A program made the position numbers and the translations under genes. Source: Lysobacteraceae bacterium (lineage in GTDB: Bacteria; Pseudomonadota; Gammaproteobacteria; Xanthomonadales; Xanthomonadaceae). Taken from it: a stretch of DNA of 57,247 nt. Of the stretch, positions 1 to 10,074 are shown piece by piece (the stretch's first letter is position 1; each line of letters opens with the position of its first letter). A model generated the notes under the pieces. That model was not told the origin of the DNA. It worked only from the letters and a program-made list of their open reading frames with translations, and did not search any database. The stretch spans positions 1 through 57,247 of the forward strand of contig SSEV01000016.1 in assembly GCA_008015095.1 (NCBI GenBank), written 5' to 3'.

Positions 1-213
1 GCCGTAGTCCTCGACCTTGCCTTGTTCGTCTGGCCAGTTGTAGGTCAACTCGATCTCGGCCTCGGGGCTGTCGGGCGCAGCCAGAAACACCAAGCTGAAG
101 CGGCCTTGCGGCACTTCCTTGCGCCGTACTTCGCGCAGACCGAGGCCATCGCAATAGAAACGCAACGACGCATCCAGATCGCGGACGCGGACCATGGTAT
201 GGAGATATTTCAT
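1..213 (-). CDS. gloA: Glyoxalase/VOC-family protein, probably lactoylglutathione lyase (partial)
   Basis: Reverse translation from the ATG at 213 gives a protein starting MKYLHTMVRVRDLDASLRFY, followed by GLGLREVRRKE and AEIELTYNW. This is the N-terminal half of a vicinal-oxygen-chelate fold. H5 and the Glu of the IELTYNW strand correspond to metal ligands of glyoxalase I, which isomerises the methylglyoxal-glutathione hemithioacetal to S-lactoylglutathione. Only 71 codons are in the window; the C-terminal half lies off the left edge. The ORF track lists only the antisense shadow here. Family assignment is firm; GloA rather than another VOC enzyme is likely but not proven by half a protein. 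Confidence 0.85.
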   Translation of the reverse strand, partial: MKYLHTMVRVRDLDASLRFYCDGLGLREVRRKEVPQGRFSLVFLAAPDSPEAEIELTYNWPDEQGKVEDYG

Positions 214-325
214 GCAGATTTGTCCTTGCGACGGTGGAAATTCAGACATTACGCTCGGAACAGCGGCCCTCCCGCACGCGGTCGCCATGACTCATGGCCG
301 CGCAACATCGCACCACGCTCACGTG

Positions 326-1150
326 TCATGTCCCATCAAGGAACAGATCCGGCAACGGCTTCTTCGATGGATCGACCGCATAGGCATCGAAGTCGATCAC
401 GCCTGCGGCCGTCAACACGTCGTCGTCGATCAGGAAGCGGCCATGGAACCCCGCAGCCTCGCGCACCAGTACTGCATGCGCGGCATCGGCCATGATTTCG
501 GGCTTGCGGCAATGGCCGGGCTCCACCCCAGGGATCATGTTGATCGCGTCGGTCGCGATGACGGTTCGCGGCCAGAGCGCATTCACCGCCACCCCCTGCG
601 GACCGAATTCAGCGGCCAATCCCAGGGTGATAAAGCTCATGCCCATCTTGGCCAGGGTATAACCGGTATGCGGCCCCCACCACTTCGAATCCAGGTTCGG
701 GGGCGGAGCCAAGGTAAGGATGTGCGGATTGGGCGATTGCAGCAGATGCGGCAAACAGGCTTGGGCGCAGAGGAAACTGCCGCGCGCGTTGACCTGTTGC
801 ATCAGGTCGAAGCGTTTCATCGGCGTGTCCAGCGTCCCGCGCAGCCAGATCGCGCTGGCGTTATTGATCAGGATGTCGATTCCGCCGAAAGCGTCGACGG
901 TCGCGGCGACCGCAGCGCGGACGTCGTCTTCCTCGCGCACGTCGCATTTCAGGGCCAAGGCATGCCCGCCTGCCGCTTCCACGGCTTCGGCTGCACTGTG
1001 GATGGTGCCGGGCAGTTTGGGATTGGGAACGGCGGACTTGGCTGCGATCGCGACATTGGCGCCGTCGCGCGCGGCGCGCAGGGCGATTGCGAGGCCGATG
1101 CCACGCGAAGCGCCGGTGATGAAAAGGGTTTTTCCAGCAAGCGTGTTCAC
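326..1150 (-). CDS. SDR-family oxidoreductase (HSDL2-like)
   Basis: A 274-residue short-chain dehydrogenase. It has the NAD(P)-binding TGASRGIG motif near the N-terminus, the NNAS motif in the middle and the catalytic YTLAK pair (YxxxK). The insert after GANVAIAAKSA and the NPHILTLAPPPNL segment recall the HSDL2-like subgroup, which often carries the label short-chain dehydrogenase without a known substrate. The ORF track opens at a TTG at 1171 with in-frame ATGs at 1168 and 1162. I prefer the GTG at 1150 because GGAGG lies 5 nt upstream of it and the protein then begins NTLAGKTLFITG, as is usual for the family. Probably cytosolic; physiological substrate unknown. Confidence 0.85.
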   Translation of the reverse strand: MNTLAGKTLFITGASRGIGLAIALRAARDGANVAIAAKSAVPNPKLPGTIHSAAEAVEAAGGHALALKCDVREEDDVRAAVAATVDAFGGIDILINNASAIWLRGTLDTPMKRFDLMQQVNARGSFLCAQACLPHLLQSPNPHILTLAPPPNLDSKWWGPHTGYTLAKMGMSFITLGLAAEFGPQGVAVNALWPRTVIATDAINMIPGVEPGHCRKPEIMADAAHAVLVREAAGFHGRFLIDDDVLTAAGVIDFDAYAVDPSKKPLPDLFLDGT

Positions 1151-1282
1151 GTATGCCTCCATTGGCATCAATTGGGCGCCGCAAGCGGTGCGGCATGGTC
1201 GGATGCGGCGGAGGCCGAAATGACTCGCCTTCTGTCAGGGCTGACCATCCGCGGCTGCGGAAGGGTGCGCCCAGAGGCGAGG

Positions 1283-1966
1283 TCAGAATTTTGGGCCGCG
1301 GCCTTCATTGTCTTCCCACTTCAATAGCGTCCGGGTGATGAAACGATAGAGCGGCTTGCCGGTCAGGAACCACGCATGGCGCAACCATGACGGATGATTC
1401 AACAGACGCCGTTCGATCGGAGTGAGCGCTTCCGGACAGTAAGTGCGCTTGTGCTTGAGCAGATGGCGCAGGTCTTCGCGGGCAAGCAGGCGCATCCAGG
1501 GGGCACGCGCGCGTCCGCAGACGGCCAGCTGGAAATCGATGATCGCCGGCGTGCCATCGGCGAGCACCAGCCAGTTCGCTTCCTTGGCAAGATCGTTATG
1601 CGTCAATCCACGGCGATGCAGGGCTTGCAGCCGGCGCCTAGCGATCCGGAAGTACGCCAGATCGCCGCGGGGCGGGCGCTGGAACATCACCGCGCCGTCG
1701 AGATAGCTACGATCAAGGCAACGCCCGTCCCAATTCAACAATTGCGGTACGGCATCCGAGCCGGCTACGCGGCACAGGCCGCGCGCTTCGCGTCGCGCCA
1801 GCCACAATGCCGGGAGGCGTCGCCATACCGGCAACCCTCTGAGATCACGGCGCACGAACAGCCGCTCGTGGTCACGCATGAGCATGACGCGGCCGAAAGC
1901 GTCGGCCTTCAGAGATTTCAACTCGACCGGCGCAAAGGTATCGGAGACAGGCTCTGGACTGGTCAT
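1283..1966 (-). CDS. Small protein-kinase-like phosphotransferase
   Basis: A 227-residue protein with a kinase-like C-lobe. HNDLAKEANWLV resembles the catalytic loop (HxDxxxxN) and IIDFQLA occupies the place of DFG. The N-terminus has FVRRDLRG in a region that could supply the nucleotide-binding lysine/arginine, but no clear glycine loop is visible. The arrangement resembles the LPS-core and RIO-like small kinases of xanthomonads, so phosphorylation of a lipid or sugar is as likely as protein phosphorylation. No signal peptide is seen. It follows the SDR gene on the same strand but more than 100 nt apart, so co-transcription is uncertain. Confidence 0.65.
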   Translation of the reverse strand: MTSPEPVSDTFAPVELKSLKADAFGRVMLMRDHERLFVRRDLRGLPVWRRLPALWLARREARGLCRVAGSDAVPQLLNWDGRCLDRSYLDGAVMFQRPPRGDLAYFRIARRRLQALHRRGLTHNDLAKEANWLVLADGTPAIIDFQLAVCGRARAPWMRLLAREDLRHLLKHKRTYCPEALTPIERRLLNHPSWLRHAWFLTGKPLYRFITRTLLKWEDNEGRGPKF

Positions 1967-2275
1967 ACGGATGATTCAATCGCGACGCATCAGTGTAGGA
2001 CCGATCGTGCCGATCCGAATGTTTCGCGCCGCACAGATCGGGGACGAGGGCGGCAAAGACAAAAGCCCCCCGAGGACCGACTCCGGTCATCGGTGCATTC
2101 ATTGAAGCTCTGCGCGGCGATTGCTTCGGATCGACCGCGTCAGATGACAGCGACAGATTGATCGAGCCAGATTGACCGGGCCCCATCGAATGCCTCCGGA
2201 GCGGTGCTCACAGTCAGGCGGACCGACAGGGCGAGGCCACGCGCCCCCGCGAGCCGTGCCTGCCATAATCCGCCG
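1967..2275. other. Intergenic region between divergent genes
   Basis: This 309-base gap separates the minus-strand kinase-like gene from the plus-strand DedA/PAP2 gene, so both promoters should lie here. The ORF calls that cover it (for example the N-terminal 24 codons of the track ORF starting at 2204) are arginine/proline-rich read-through with no family features. I see no convincing -35/-10 pair or hairpin. Confidence 0.5.
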
Positions 2276-4282
2276 ATGAGCAGCACATGGCTGGACAGTA
2301 TCGTGACCTGGATCGGCGCCCACCCTGTGGCGGCCGGCGGTCTGATCTTCCTGATCGCGTTCTGCGATGCGCTGGCGGTCGTCGGCATCGTGGTCCCCGC
2401 GCTGCCGCTGTTGTTCGCCGTAGGCACCTTGATCGGCCTGGGCCATCTGGACGGCGCTTATGCGCTCACATGCGCCGCGTTGGGCGCATTCGGCGGCGAC
2501 GCATTGAGCTATTGGCTGGGATATCGCTGGGGTCCGGCGATGCGTCAGCACTGGCTGTTCCGCCGTTACCCGCAATTGATCGATCGCGGCGAGAATCTGT
2601 TTCGTCGGCACGGCAGCAAAGGCATCGTCATCGCCCGTTTCGTGGGCGCGGTGCGGCCATTCGTTCCCGCCGTCGCCGGCATGTTGCGGATGCCGTTGAA
2701 ACGTTATGCGCCGGCCAGCTTGGCGGCCGCATTGGCATGGGCTGCGGCTTTCCTCGCGCCGGGTTGGATATTCGGCGCGTCTTACGATGCGGTTGCGGCT
2801 GTGGCGGACCGTCTGGCTCTGGTGCTGCTGGCGTTGATCGCTGTCCTGGCGCTGGCGTGGGCGATCGTGCTGTACACCTATCGCTGGTTTGTCGGCCATG
2901 CCGACAGGTTGTTGGCCCGTGCGCTCAAATGGACCCGCGCGCACCCCTATCTCAGCCGGTACGCAGCGCCCCTGATCCATCCCTACCGCCCTGAGTCCGC
3001 ATCACTGGCGATGCTGGCGATCTGTCTGCTCGCGATCGGTTGGGGCTGGTTCGCATTGTTGACCGTGGTGCTGGCGCATGGCGGCCCCCTGACCCTGGAT
3101 ATGCGGGTGCATGCGGCGATGACCGCATTGCGCAACCCGCTGGCTGACCGCCTCCTCGCTGCACTCGCCTCACTAGGCGATATGCAGACCCTGGCGCCGC
3201 CGATGCTGCTCGCACTGACCTGGCTGCTGTGGCGCAAACGGATCGCCGCGGCGTTGCATTGGCTGGCGGCGATCGGCTTCGGATTCATGTTCACCGCCTT
3301 CCTCGGCATGTCGATCGAAATGCCGCAGCCACCGAGCGCAGGCGGAGGGTTCGGCTTTCCCTCGATCCCGGTGACGATGCTGACGATCTGCTTCGGTTTC
3401 TTCGCCGTGCTGATCGCGCGCGAACTCCCGGGGCGGCAACGGGTCTGGCCATACCTATTGGCCGCTGTGGCGGTCGCCCTGCTGGGTTTCGCGCGCCTGT
3501 ATTTCGGCGCGCATTGGTTGAGCGACATCGCAGGCGGCGTACTGTTCGGAATCCTCTGGTTGCTGGTGCTGGGCATCGCCTATCGCCGCCATACCTCGCG
3601 GTCGTTCTGGATGCGCCCTTTGGCGACGATTTTCTACGGTAGCTTCCTGCTGGCCGCGTTGTGGCATACGCCACGGGCCGTGGACCCGCTGCTACAGCGC
3701 TTCTCGACTCCGCCTCCATCGATCGTGCTCGACAGCGACTCCTGGTGGGATGAGGACTGGGCGATATTGCCGGCGCAGCGCGACGAACGCGACGCCAGTC
3801 GCCGCTGGCCGCTCGATCTGCAGATCGCCGGGCCGCTTGCGCCGGTCGAAACGCGCCTGCATGCGCAAGGCTGGCGGACTCAACCGCAAGCGAACTGGAT
3901 CGCCACACTCGGTCTGCTCGACATTCAACGCGCGCCCGCGCGTCAGCCGGTGCTGCCGGCCACGCTCGACGCCGAAGCCGAGACCCTGTTGCTGCGGCTG
4001 CCTGGCGAACAGCGCGATCAGATCCATGTACTGCGGCTGTGGCGCGCCCCGGCAGCGCTCGACGACAACCAGCCTCTATGGCTCGGCACTTCGCAAACGA
4101 TGCGCTTCGTCCGCCCTGTTCCCAGCTTCGGCTTATGGATGCCCGAGCCCGACGACTCGGTTGCGCATGCCCGCGTTCGCAAGGCCTTGTCGATCTTCAG
4201 GAGCAGAGAATCGCCACATCCATCCTCATCCCGCCCGGTGCTGCGCGTGATGAGCGAACGCAGCGTACAACCGCCTCCTTGA
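2276..4282 (+). CDS. DedA-family / PAP2-like / LssY-like membrane fusion protein
   Basis: A 668-residue polytopic membrane protein. Residues ~1-210 form a DedA (SNARE-associated) domain with the family glycine/arginine pattern (GGDALSYWLGYRWG, then RFVGAVRPFVPAVAGM), linked to undecaprenyl-phosphate or lipid flipping in this family. Residues ~235-440 are a PAP2-type domain keeping the third phosphatase motif (ARLYFGAHWLSD, ~405), but motif 1 is absent and the usual PSGH of motif 2 reads FPSIPVTM (~360). The C-terminal ~200 soluble residues resemble the LssY C-terminal region. I start at the ATG at 2276 (MSSTWLD) rather than the track's 2204, since the 24 extra codons look non-coding. Enzymatic phosphatase activity is doubtful. 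Confidence 0.85.
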   Translation: MSSTWLDSIVTWIGAHPVAAGGLIFLIAFCDALAVVGIVVPALPLLFAVGTLIGLGHLDGAYALTCAALGAFGGDALSYWLGYRWGPAMRQHWLFRRYPQLIDRGENLFRRHGSKGIVIARFVGAVRPFVPAVAGMLRMPLKRYAPASLAAALAWAAAFLAPGWIFGASYDAVAAVADRLALVLLALIAVLALAWAIVLYTYRWFVGHADRLLARALKWTRAHPYLSRYAAPLIHPYRPESASLAMLAICLLAIGWGWFALLTVVLAHGGPLTLDMRVHAAMTALRNPLADRLLAALASLGDMQTLAPPMLLALTWLLWRKRIAAALHWLAAIGFGFMFTAFLGMSIEMPQPPSAGGGFGFPSIPVTMLTICFGFFAVLIARELPGRQRVWPYLLAAVAVALLGFARLYFGAHWLSDIAGGVLFGILWLLVLGIAYRRHTSRSFWMRPLATIFYGSFLLAALWHTPRAVDPLLQRFSTPPPSIVLDSDSWWDEDWAILPAQRDERDASRRWPLDLQIAGPLAPVETRLHAQGWRTQPQANWIATLGLLDIQRAPARQPVLPATLDAEAETLLLRLPGEQRDQIHVLRLWRAPAALDDNQPLWLGTSQTMRFVRPVPSFGLWMPEPDDSVAHARVRKALSIFRSRESPHPSSSRPVLRVMSERSVQPPP

Positions 4283-4327
4283 GAGCAGCAGACGCAATCG
4301 GCGCAGGCAGGCCGTTTCGGTAGCTTG

Positions 4328-4913
4328 CTAGGATCCGGCAACCAGCGTCAACAGACTGTCCAAGCGTGCGTGGGGGTCGTGCTCTTGCAACAATGCCTGT
4401 CGCTGCTGCGGCCGCAAAGGCAACAATTCGGCCAAACGCCAACCGACCCAGGCTGCGTCGTCGTAACGATTGGGCGCCGCCCGCGCATGCTCGCCGCCGA
4501 CCCGATCCAGAATCCGCTGCAGCACGATGGCGAGCACTGCGTGCTGCGGACGCAGTTCATCGTCGGGGTCAGGGTCGCACCACTCGACCTCGCCGATCAC
4601 CAAGCCATGACTGCGCACACGCGTACGCTGCACATGGAAGCGCCGCGCCCCGCGCAGGCGTAACGCCAGCAGACCATCCTCGGTATTGCCAAAATCCTCG
4701 ATCAACGCTTCGGTGCCGAATGCCGCGGGCGTCGCTGGCGCCGCCGACCTCTTCTCCGGCGAGGATCAGACAGACGCCAAAACCTAGGCCACGACGGCCG
4801 CAATCGCGAACCAGGTCCAGATAACGGGTCTCGAAGACTCTCAAGCCCAACACCGCCCCGGGAACGAGCACGCTATGCAGCGGAAACAGCGGTAGGGGTT
4901 CGGTGTCGGCCAT
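4328..4913 (-). pseudogene. LON substrate-binding-domain protein, interrupted by a frameshift
   Basis: Two overlapping minus-strand ORFs together make one protein. The N-terminal part (from 4913) reads PLFPLHSVLVPGAVLGLRVFE and RYLDLVRDC, diagnostic of the LON N-terminal (PUA-like) domain. The C-terminal part (ORF ending at 4328) continues with EALIEDFGNTEDG. The frames join at about 4735-4745, where removing one base from GGCGGCGCC restores a continuous 195-codon frame through GAPATPAAFG. The total length then fits stand-alone LON-domain proteins (~190-200 residues). This is either a real pseudogene or a single-base sequencing error in a GC run. The function of such stand-alone LON-domain proteins is unknown. 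Confidence 0.8.
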
Positions 4914-5020
4914 ATCGGCATTCTATGTCGGCCGATCACAGCCGGCGGGAAGAAAAAACGACGAAAGGGCAAGCCGTCACCTCACCGGAATGCTTGCCGA
5001 AGGAGCGAGCCGCCGAAGCC

Positions 5021-6412
5021 TCATTCCAAAGCGGCGAGGAACCGCCGCGGCGCGCCGTCGAAACCGCCGTTGGACATGAACACGACGTGGTCGCCATCGC
5101 GCGTCAGCGCGCGCAAAGTCGCGATCAACGAGTCGGAGGTCGGCGCGGTGCGCGACTCGCCGCGCACCCGCGCCATCACTTTCGCGGCATCCCAGGACAA
5201 TTCCGGTCGATGCAGGAATACCACGGCATCAGCCACATCCAACGACGGCGCCAAGGCGTCCGCGTGCGCGCCGAGTCGCATCGAATTGCTGCGCGGCTCC
5301 ATCGCGACCACGATCCGCGCTGCGCCCACTTTCGCGCGCAGGCCTTCGAGCGTGGTACGGATCGCGGTGGGGTGATGCGCGAAATCGTCGTAGACAGTAA
5401 TGCCGTGCGCGGCGCCCAGCACTTCGAGACGGCGTTTGACGCTGCGGAATTCCGCTAGCGCAGGAATCACCATCGCCGGCTCGACACCAACCGCGTTGCA
5501 AGCGGCCAACGCAGCCAGACCGTTCAGGACGTTGTGCAGGCCGAGCATCGGCCAGCGCACGTCGCCGACATGCACGCCCGCGCGGAACACCGCGAACGCA
5601 CTGCCATCGGCCGCGGCGCCGTCACCATGGATCAGCCGTGCGCCCCAGTGGAAAGCGTCGTCAGCCATGCCCTCACGCAGCAAACCGAAGCGTTCGACTG
5701 GGGTCCAGCAGCCCATGGCCAACACTTCGTCAAGCCTGGCATCCTCCCCGTTGACGATGAGCCGGCCGCGTCCGGGCACCGTGCGCACGAGGTGATGGAA
5801 CTGGCGCTGGATCGCAGCCACATCCGGGAAAATGTCGGCGTGGTCGTATTCGAGATTGTTGAGGATGGCCACCAGCGGCCGGTAATGCACGAACTTGCTG
5901 CGCTTGTCGAAGAACGCGGTGTCGTATTCATCAGCTTCGACCACGAACTCGCGGCCCGTGCCGAGGCGCGCCGAGACGCCGAAATCTTCGGCCACGCCAC
6001 CGATCAGGAATCCGGGATCGCGCCCGGCGCGATCGAGCAGGAAACTGAGGATCGTCGTAGTCGTGGTTTTGCCGTGCGTGCCCGCCACCGCCAGCGTATC
6101 GCGCCCGGGCAGCACATACTCGCGCAGCCACGCCGCACCCGAGGTGTAATGCAAGCCGCGGTCGAGCACGTATTCCACCGCCGGATTCCCGCGCGAGAGC
6201 GCGTTGCCGATCACGATCTCGTCGCAGTCGGCGGAGATGTTCTCCGGCCGGTACCCCTGACGCAGGGCGATGCCCAGGTTCTCGAGTTGCGTGGACATCG
6301 GCGGATAGACCGACTGGTCGCAACCCTCGACCGTGTGTCCTTGCTCTCGCGCTAATGCGGCGACGCCGCCCATGAAGGTGCCGCAGATACCGAGGATGTG
6401 GAGTTTGCTCAT
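5021..6412 (-). CDS. mpl: UDP-N-acetylmuramate:L-Ala-gamma-D-Glu-meso-DAP ligase
   Basis: A 463-residue Mur-ligase-family enzyme of the expected Mpl length. It begins MSKLHILGICGTFMGG, the Mpl signature that differs from MurC. It carries the ATP-binding loop GTHGKTTTTT at ~112, EADEYDTAFFDKRSKF in the central domain and DFAHHPTAI in the C-terminal domain. Mpl attaches recycled murein tripeptide to UDP-MurNAc in the cytosol, so this is peptidoglycan recycling. The gene is divergent from the S1 protease gene with ~177 nt between starts. All family motifs look intact. Confidence 0.95.
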   Translation of the reverse strand: MSKLHILGICGTFMGGVAALAREQGHTVEGCDQSVYPPMSTQLENLGIALRQGYRPENISADCDEIVIGNALSRGNPAVEYVLDRGLHYTSGAAWLREYVLPGRDTLAVAGTHGKTTTTTILSFLLDRAGRDPGFLIGGVAEDFGVSARLGTGREFVVEADEYDTAFFDKRSKFVHYRPLVAILNNLEYDHADIFPDVAAIQRQFHHLVRTVPGRGRLIVNGEDARLDEVLAMGCWTPVERFGLLREGMADDAFHWGARLIHGDGAAADGSAFAVFRAGVHVGDVRWPMLGLHNVLNGLAALAACNAVGVEPAMVIPALAEFRSVKRRLEVLGAAHGITVYDDFAHHPTAIRTTLEGLRAKVGAARIVVAMEPRSNSMRLGAHADALAPSLDVADAVVFLHRPELSWDAAKVMARVRGESRTAPTSDSLIATLRALTRDGDHVVFMSNGGFDGAPRRFLAALE

Positions 6413-6520
6413 GACGGAATTGTCGCCGATTTTCGCTTCCGGTTTGCCCCACGCGTTGTGCGGCGCAAACCCGTGCTAGTGTCCAACCCGGTCTTCTCCC
6501 CGCCCCAGGCCACGGAGTAA

Positions 6521-7789
<1,269 letters not shown>

Positions 7790-7856
7790 TATCGGGGATG
7801 CAAGCCATGCGCATACGATCCAGGGCGCGCGCAGCCACGCGCGACCGACAGGTCGA

Positions 7857-7890
7857 CGAAGAACGCCCCTCACGGGTCGTTCTTCGTTTA
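7857..7890. terminator. Hairpin terminator, likely for the protease gene
   Basis: CGAAGAACG pairs perfectly with CGTTCTTCG across a 12-base loop that itself contains CCC/GGG complementarity, and is followed by TTTA. It lies ~70 nt after the protease stop. The stem is symmetric, so it could act on either strand. Confidence 0.6.
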
Positions 7891-7908
7891 CGGCTTAGCA
7901 AGCGGTGG

Positions 7909-7934
7909 AAAAGCGCACTTCCTGTGCGTTTTTT
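7909..7934. terminator. Rho-independent terminator, bidirectional
   Basis: CGCAC-TTCCT-GTGCG is followed directly by six T residues and preceded by four A residues, so the stem extends through A-T pairs. The T tract fits a plus-strand terminator for the protease gene. The A tract gives an equivalent U tract for transcripts running in the other direction out of adk. Confidence 0.75.
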
Positions 7935-8114
7935 CAATTCGCGAGTCCGGCACATGCCCGGACTCGATAGCGACATCGCATCGCAGTGGCGCCGGGATCG
8001 ACCGCTTTCGGGCCGCGACCACATTGGCAAAGGCCTTCATCACGGCAACGCCGCATAGCGCGGGATCGGCGATCGCGCAAGCGGGCACGTACGGCTACGC
8101 AGAATGCGCGCAGG

Positions 8115-8693
8115 TCACCCCACGTCCACGCCCGTAGCGATCGCCTCCACGATCCGCGTGAACACTTCGTCCATCGACCCTTCCCCGTCGACCACCTTCA
8201 ACATGCCGTGCTGACGGTAGTAATCGATCACCGGAGCGGTCTGTTCGTCGTAGATGCGCAGACGATTGCGCACCGATTCGGGATTGTCGTCGGCGCGGCC
8301 TTCGGCCTGCGCACGGCCGGCCAAGCGCGCGACCAGCTTCTCGGTGTCGACTTCCAGTTGCAACGCATGGTCCATCGGCTGGCCAATACGGGCGAGCAGT
8401 TTGCCCAGTGCGTCGGCCTGGGCGAGGTTACGCGGATAGCCATCGAGAATGAAACCGTCGTTGGTGTCGGGACGCGAGAGCCTGTCTTCGAGCATGCCGA
8501 GCAGGATCTCATCCGATACCAGATCCCCGCGGGCCATGATCTCCTTGGCCTGCAGGCCGAGCGCGCTGCCCGCGGCGACTTCCGCGCGGAGCAGATCTCC
8601 GGTCGAAATATGCGGGACTTGCAGATGCTCTTTCAGCCGTACCGCCTGTGTGCCTTTGCCCGATCCTGGGGCGCCGAGAAGAACCAATCGCAT
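8115..8693 (-). CDS. adk: Adenylate kinase
   Basis: A 192-residue nucleotide kinase that interconverts ATP + AMP and 2 ADP. It shows the P-loop GAPGSGKGT (8-16), ISTGDLLR in the AMP-binding region, DGYPRN and the short LID segment RLAGRAQAEGRADDN. It is the short form, lacking the long zinc-type LID insertion of ~215-residue enzymes. It is cytosolic and divergent from the phosphofructokinase gene with ~124 nt between starts, which must hold both promoters. No defects are seen. Confidence 0.97.
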   Translation of the reverse strand: MRLVLLGAPGSGKGTQAVRLKEHLQVPHISTGDLLRAEVAAGSALGLQAKEIMARGDLVSDEILLGMLEDRLSRPDTNDGFILDGYPRNLAQADALGKLLARIGQPMDHALQLEVDTEKLVARLAGRAQAEGRADDNPESVRNRLRIYDEQTAPVIDYYRQHGMLKVVDGEGSMDEVFTRIVEAIATGVDVG

Positions 8694-8817
8694 CGCATGC
8701 TCCTGAAAGGGAATCCGACTGCCGCGGGGTTACACTGCTCCGCGATACAGGCCTGCCAGCTTAACCGCATCCAGGCCATGCCCCAACCCATCCCCGCCTC
8801 AGACAATCGTCGCCCCC

Positions 8818-10074
8818 ATGCGCCCAGGAAACCTACTCTATGCCCAGTCCGGCGGTGTGACCGCCGTTATCAACGCCACCGCTTCGGCGGTCATCACGGA
8901 AGCCCGCGCCCGCAAGATCAAGGTGTTGGCGGCGCGCAACGGCATCCTCGGCGCCCTGCGCGAGGAGTTGATCGACACCTCACGGGAGTCGGCGGCGGCG
9001 ATCCGCGCACTGGCCCATACGCCTGGCGGAGCGTTCGGCTCCTGCCGGGTCAAACTCAAATCCGTAGAACAGGATCGGGCCCGCTACGAGCGCCTGCTCG
9101 AAGTGCTCCGCGCCCACGACGTCCGTTATTTCCTCTACAACGGCGGCAACGATTCGGCCGATACCGCGCTGAAAGTATCGAAACTGGCGGCCGAATTCGG
9201 TTACCCCCTGACCTGCATCGGGGTACCCAAGACCGTCGACAACGATCTGGCTGTGACCGATTGCTGCCCGGGTTTCGGCTCGGCGGCGAAGTACACCGCA
9301 GTCTCCGTGCGCGAAGCGGCTCTGGACGTGGCCGCCATGTCCGAAACCTCGACCAAGGTTTTCGTCTACGAAGCGATGGGGCGGCATGCCGGGTGGCTGT
9401 CTGCGGCGGCGGGCCTGGCCGGAAAGGGGCCTGACGAAGCGCCCCATCTGATCCTGTTCCCGGAGCGCCCCTACGATGAAGCCGATTTCCTGGTCCGGGT
9501 GAAGAAAATCGTGGATCGGGTGGGCTATTGCGTGGTCGTGGCTTCGGAAGGCATTCGCACGGCCGAGGGCAAATTCGTCGCCGATGCCGGCGCTGGCAAA
9601 GACGCGTTCGGGCATACCCAGCTCGGCGGCGTCGCCTCGTTCCTGGCCGGCCGGGTCAAAGACGCGCTTGGACTGAAAGTGCATTGGACCCTGCCCGACT
9701 ACCTGCAGCGCTCGGCGCGGCATCTGGCCTCGAAAACCGACGTGGATCATGCGATGGCGGTGGGGACGGCCGCGGTCCGACAGGCGCTCTCGGGCGCGAA
9801 TGCGACGATTCCGGTGATCAAACGCGTGTCCCAAGCGCCCTACCGATGGAAGATCGAGAGCGCACCGCTGGAAAAGGTCGCGAACCACGAGAAAACGATG
9901 CCGGCGAATTTCCTCCGCAAAGACGGTTACGGCATCACCCAGGCCGCTCGCGACTACCTCGAACCCCTGATCCGGGGCGAGGCTCCGCCACCTTATGGCC
10001 GTGACGGCATGCCGAAGTACTGCACGCTGAAGAACACGCTGGTGAAGAAAAAGCTCCCTCCGTGGCAAGGCTGA
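8818..10074 (+). CDS. pfp: 6-phosphofructokinase, pyrophosphate-dependent type
   Basis: A 418-residue PFK-family enzyme that phosphorylates fructose 6-phosphate. The donor-site motif reads NGGNDS (~108-113) rather than the GGDGS of ATP enzymes. The Asp in the second variable position is the known mark of PPi dependence. PKTVDNDL (catalytic) and EAMGRHAGW (substrate binding) are present. A PPi enzyme makes this glycolytic step reversible, a trait reported in xanthomonads that rely on Entner-Doudoroff metabolism. It is divergent from adk. The 3' side opens into a 513-base gap holding a repeat element. Confidence 0.92.
   Translation: MRPGNLLYAQSGGVTAVINATASAVITEARARKIKVLAARNGILGALREELIDTSRESAAAIRALAHTPGGAFGSCRVKLKSVEQDRARYERLLEVLRAHDVRYFLYNGGNDSADTALKVSKLAAEFGYPLTCIGVPKTVDNDLAVTDCCPGFGSAAKYTAVSVREAALDVAAMSETSTKVFVYEAMGRHAGWLSAAAGLAGKGPDEAPHLILFPERPYDEADFLVRVKKIVDRVGYCVVVASEGIRTAEGKFVADAGAGKDAFGHTQLGGVASFLAGRVKDALGLKVHWTLPDYLQRSARHLASKTDVDHAMAVGTAAVRQALSGANATIPVIKRVSQAPYRWKIESAPLEKVANHEKTMPANFLRKDGYGITQAARDYLEPLIRGEAPPPYGRDGMPKYCTLKNTLVKKKLPPWQG

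Larger units (their letters stand above)
7790..8114. other. Intergenic region between convergent genes
   Basis: About 325 bases between the protease frame and adk, which converge here. It contains the two hairpins listed separately. The rest shows no gene: the small minus-strand ORF at 7888-8088 runs straight through the terminator hairpins and has no recognisable family features. Confidence 0.5.

Noticed and set aside
194-1327. 377-residue plus-strand ORF at the left edge
   Set aside because: It is antisense to the glyoxalase, SDR and kinase-like genes; no motif of its own.
7888-8088. Small minus-strand ORF of 66 codons
   Set aside because: It runs through two terminator hairpins between convergent genes and has no ribosome site or family features.
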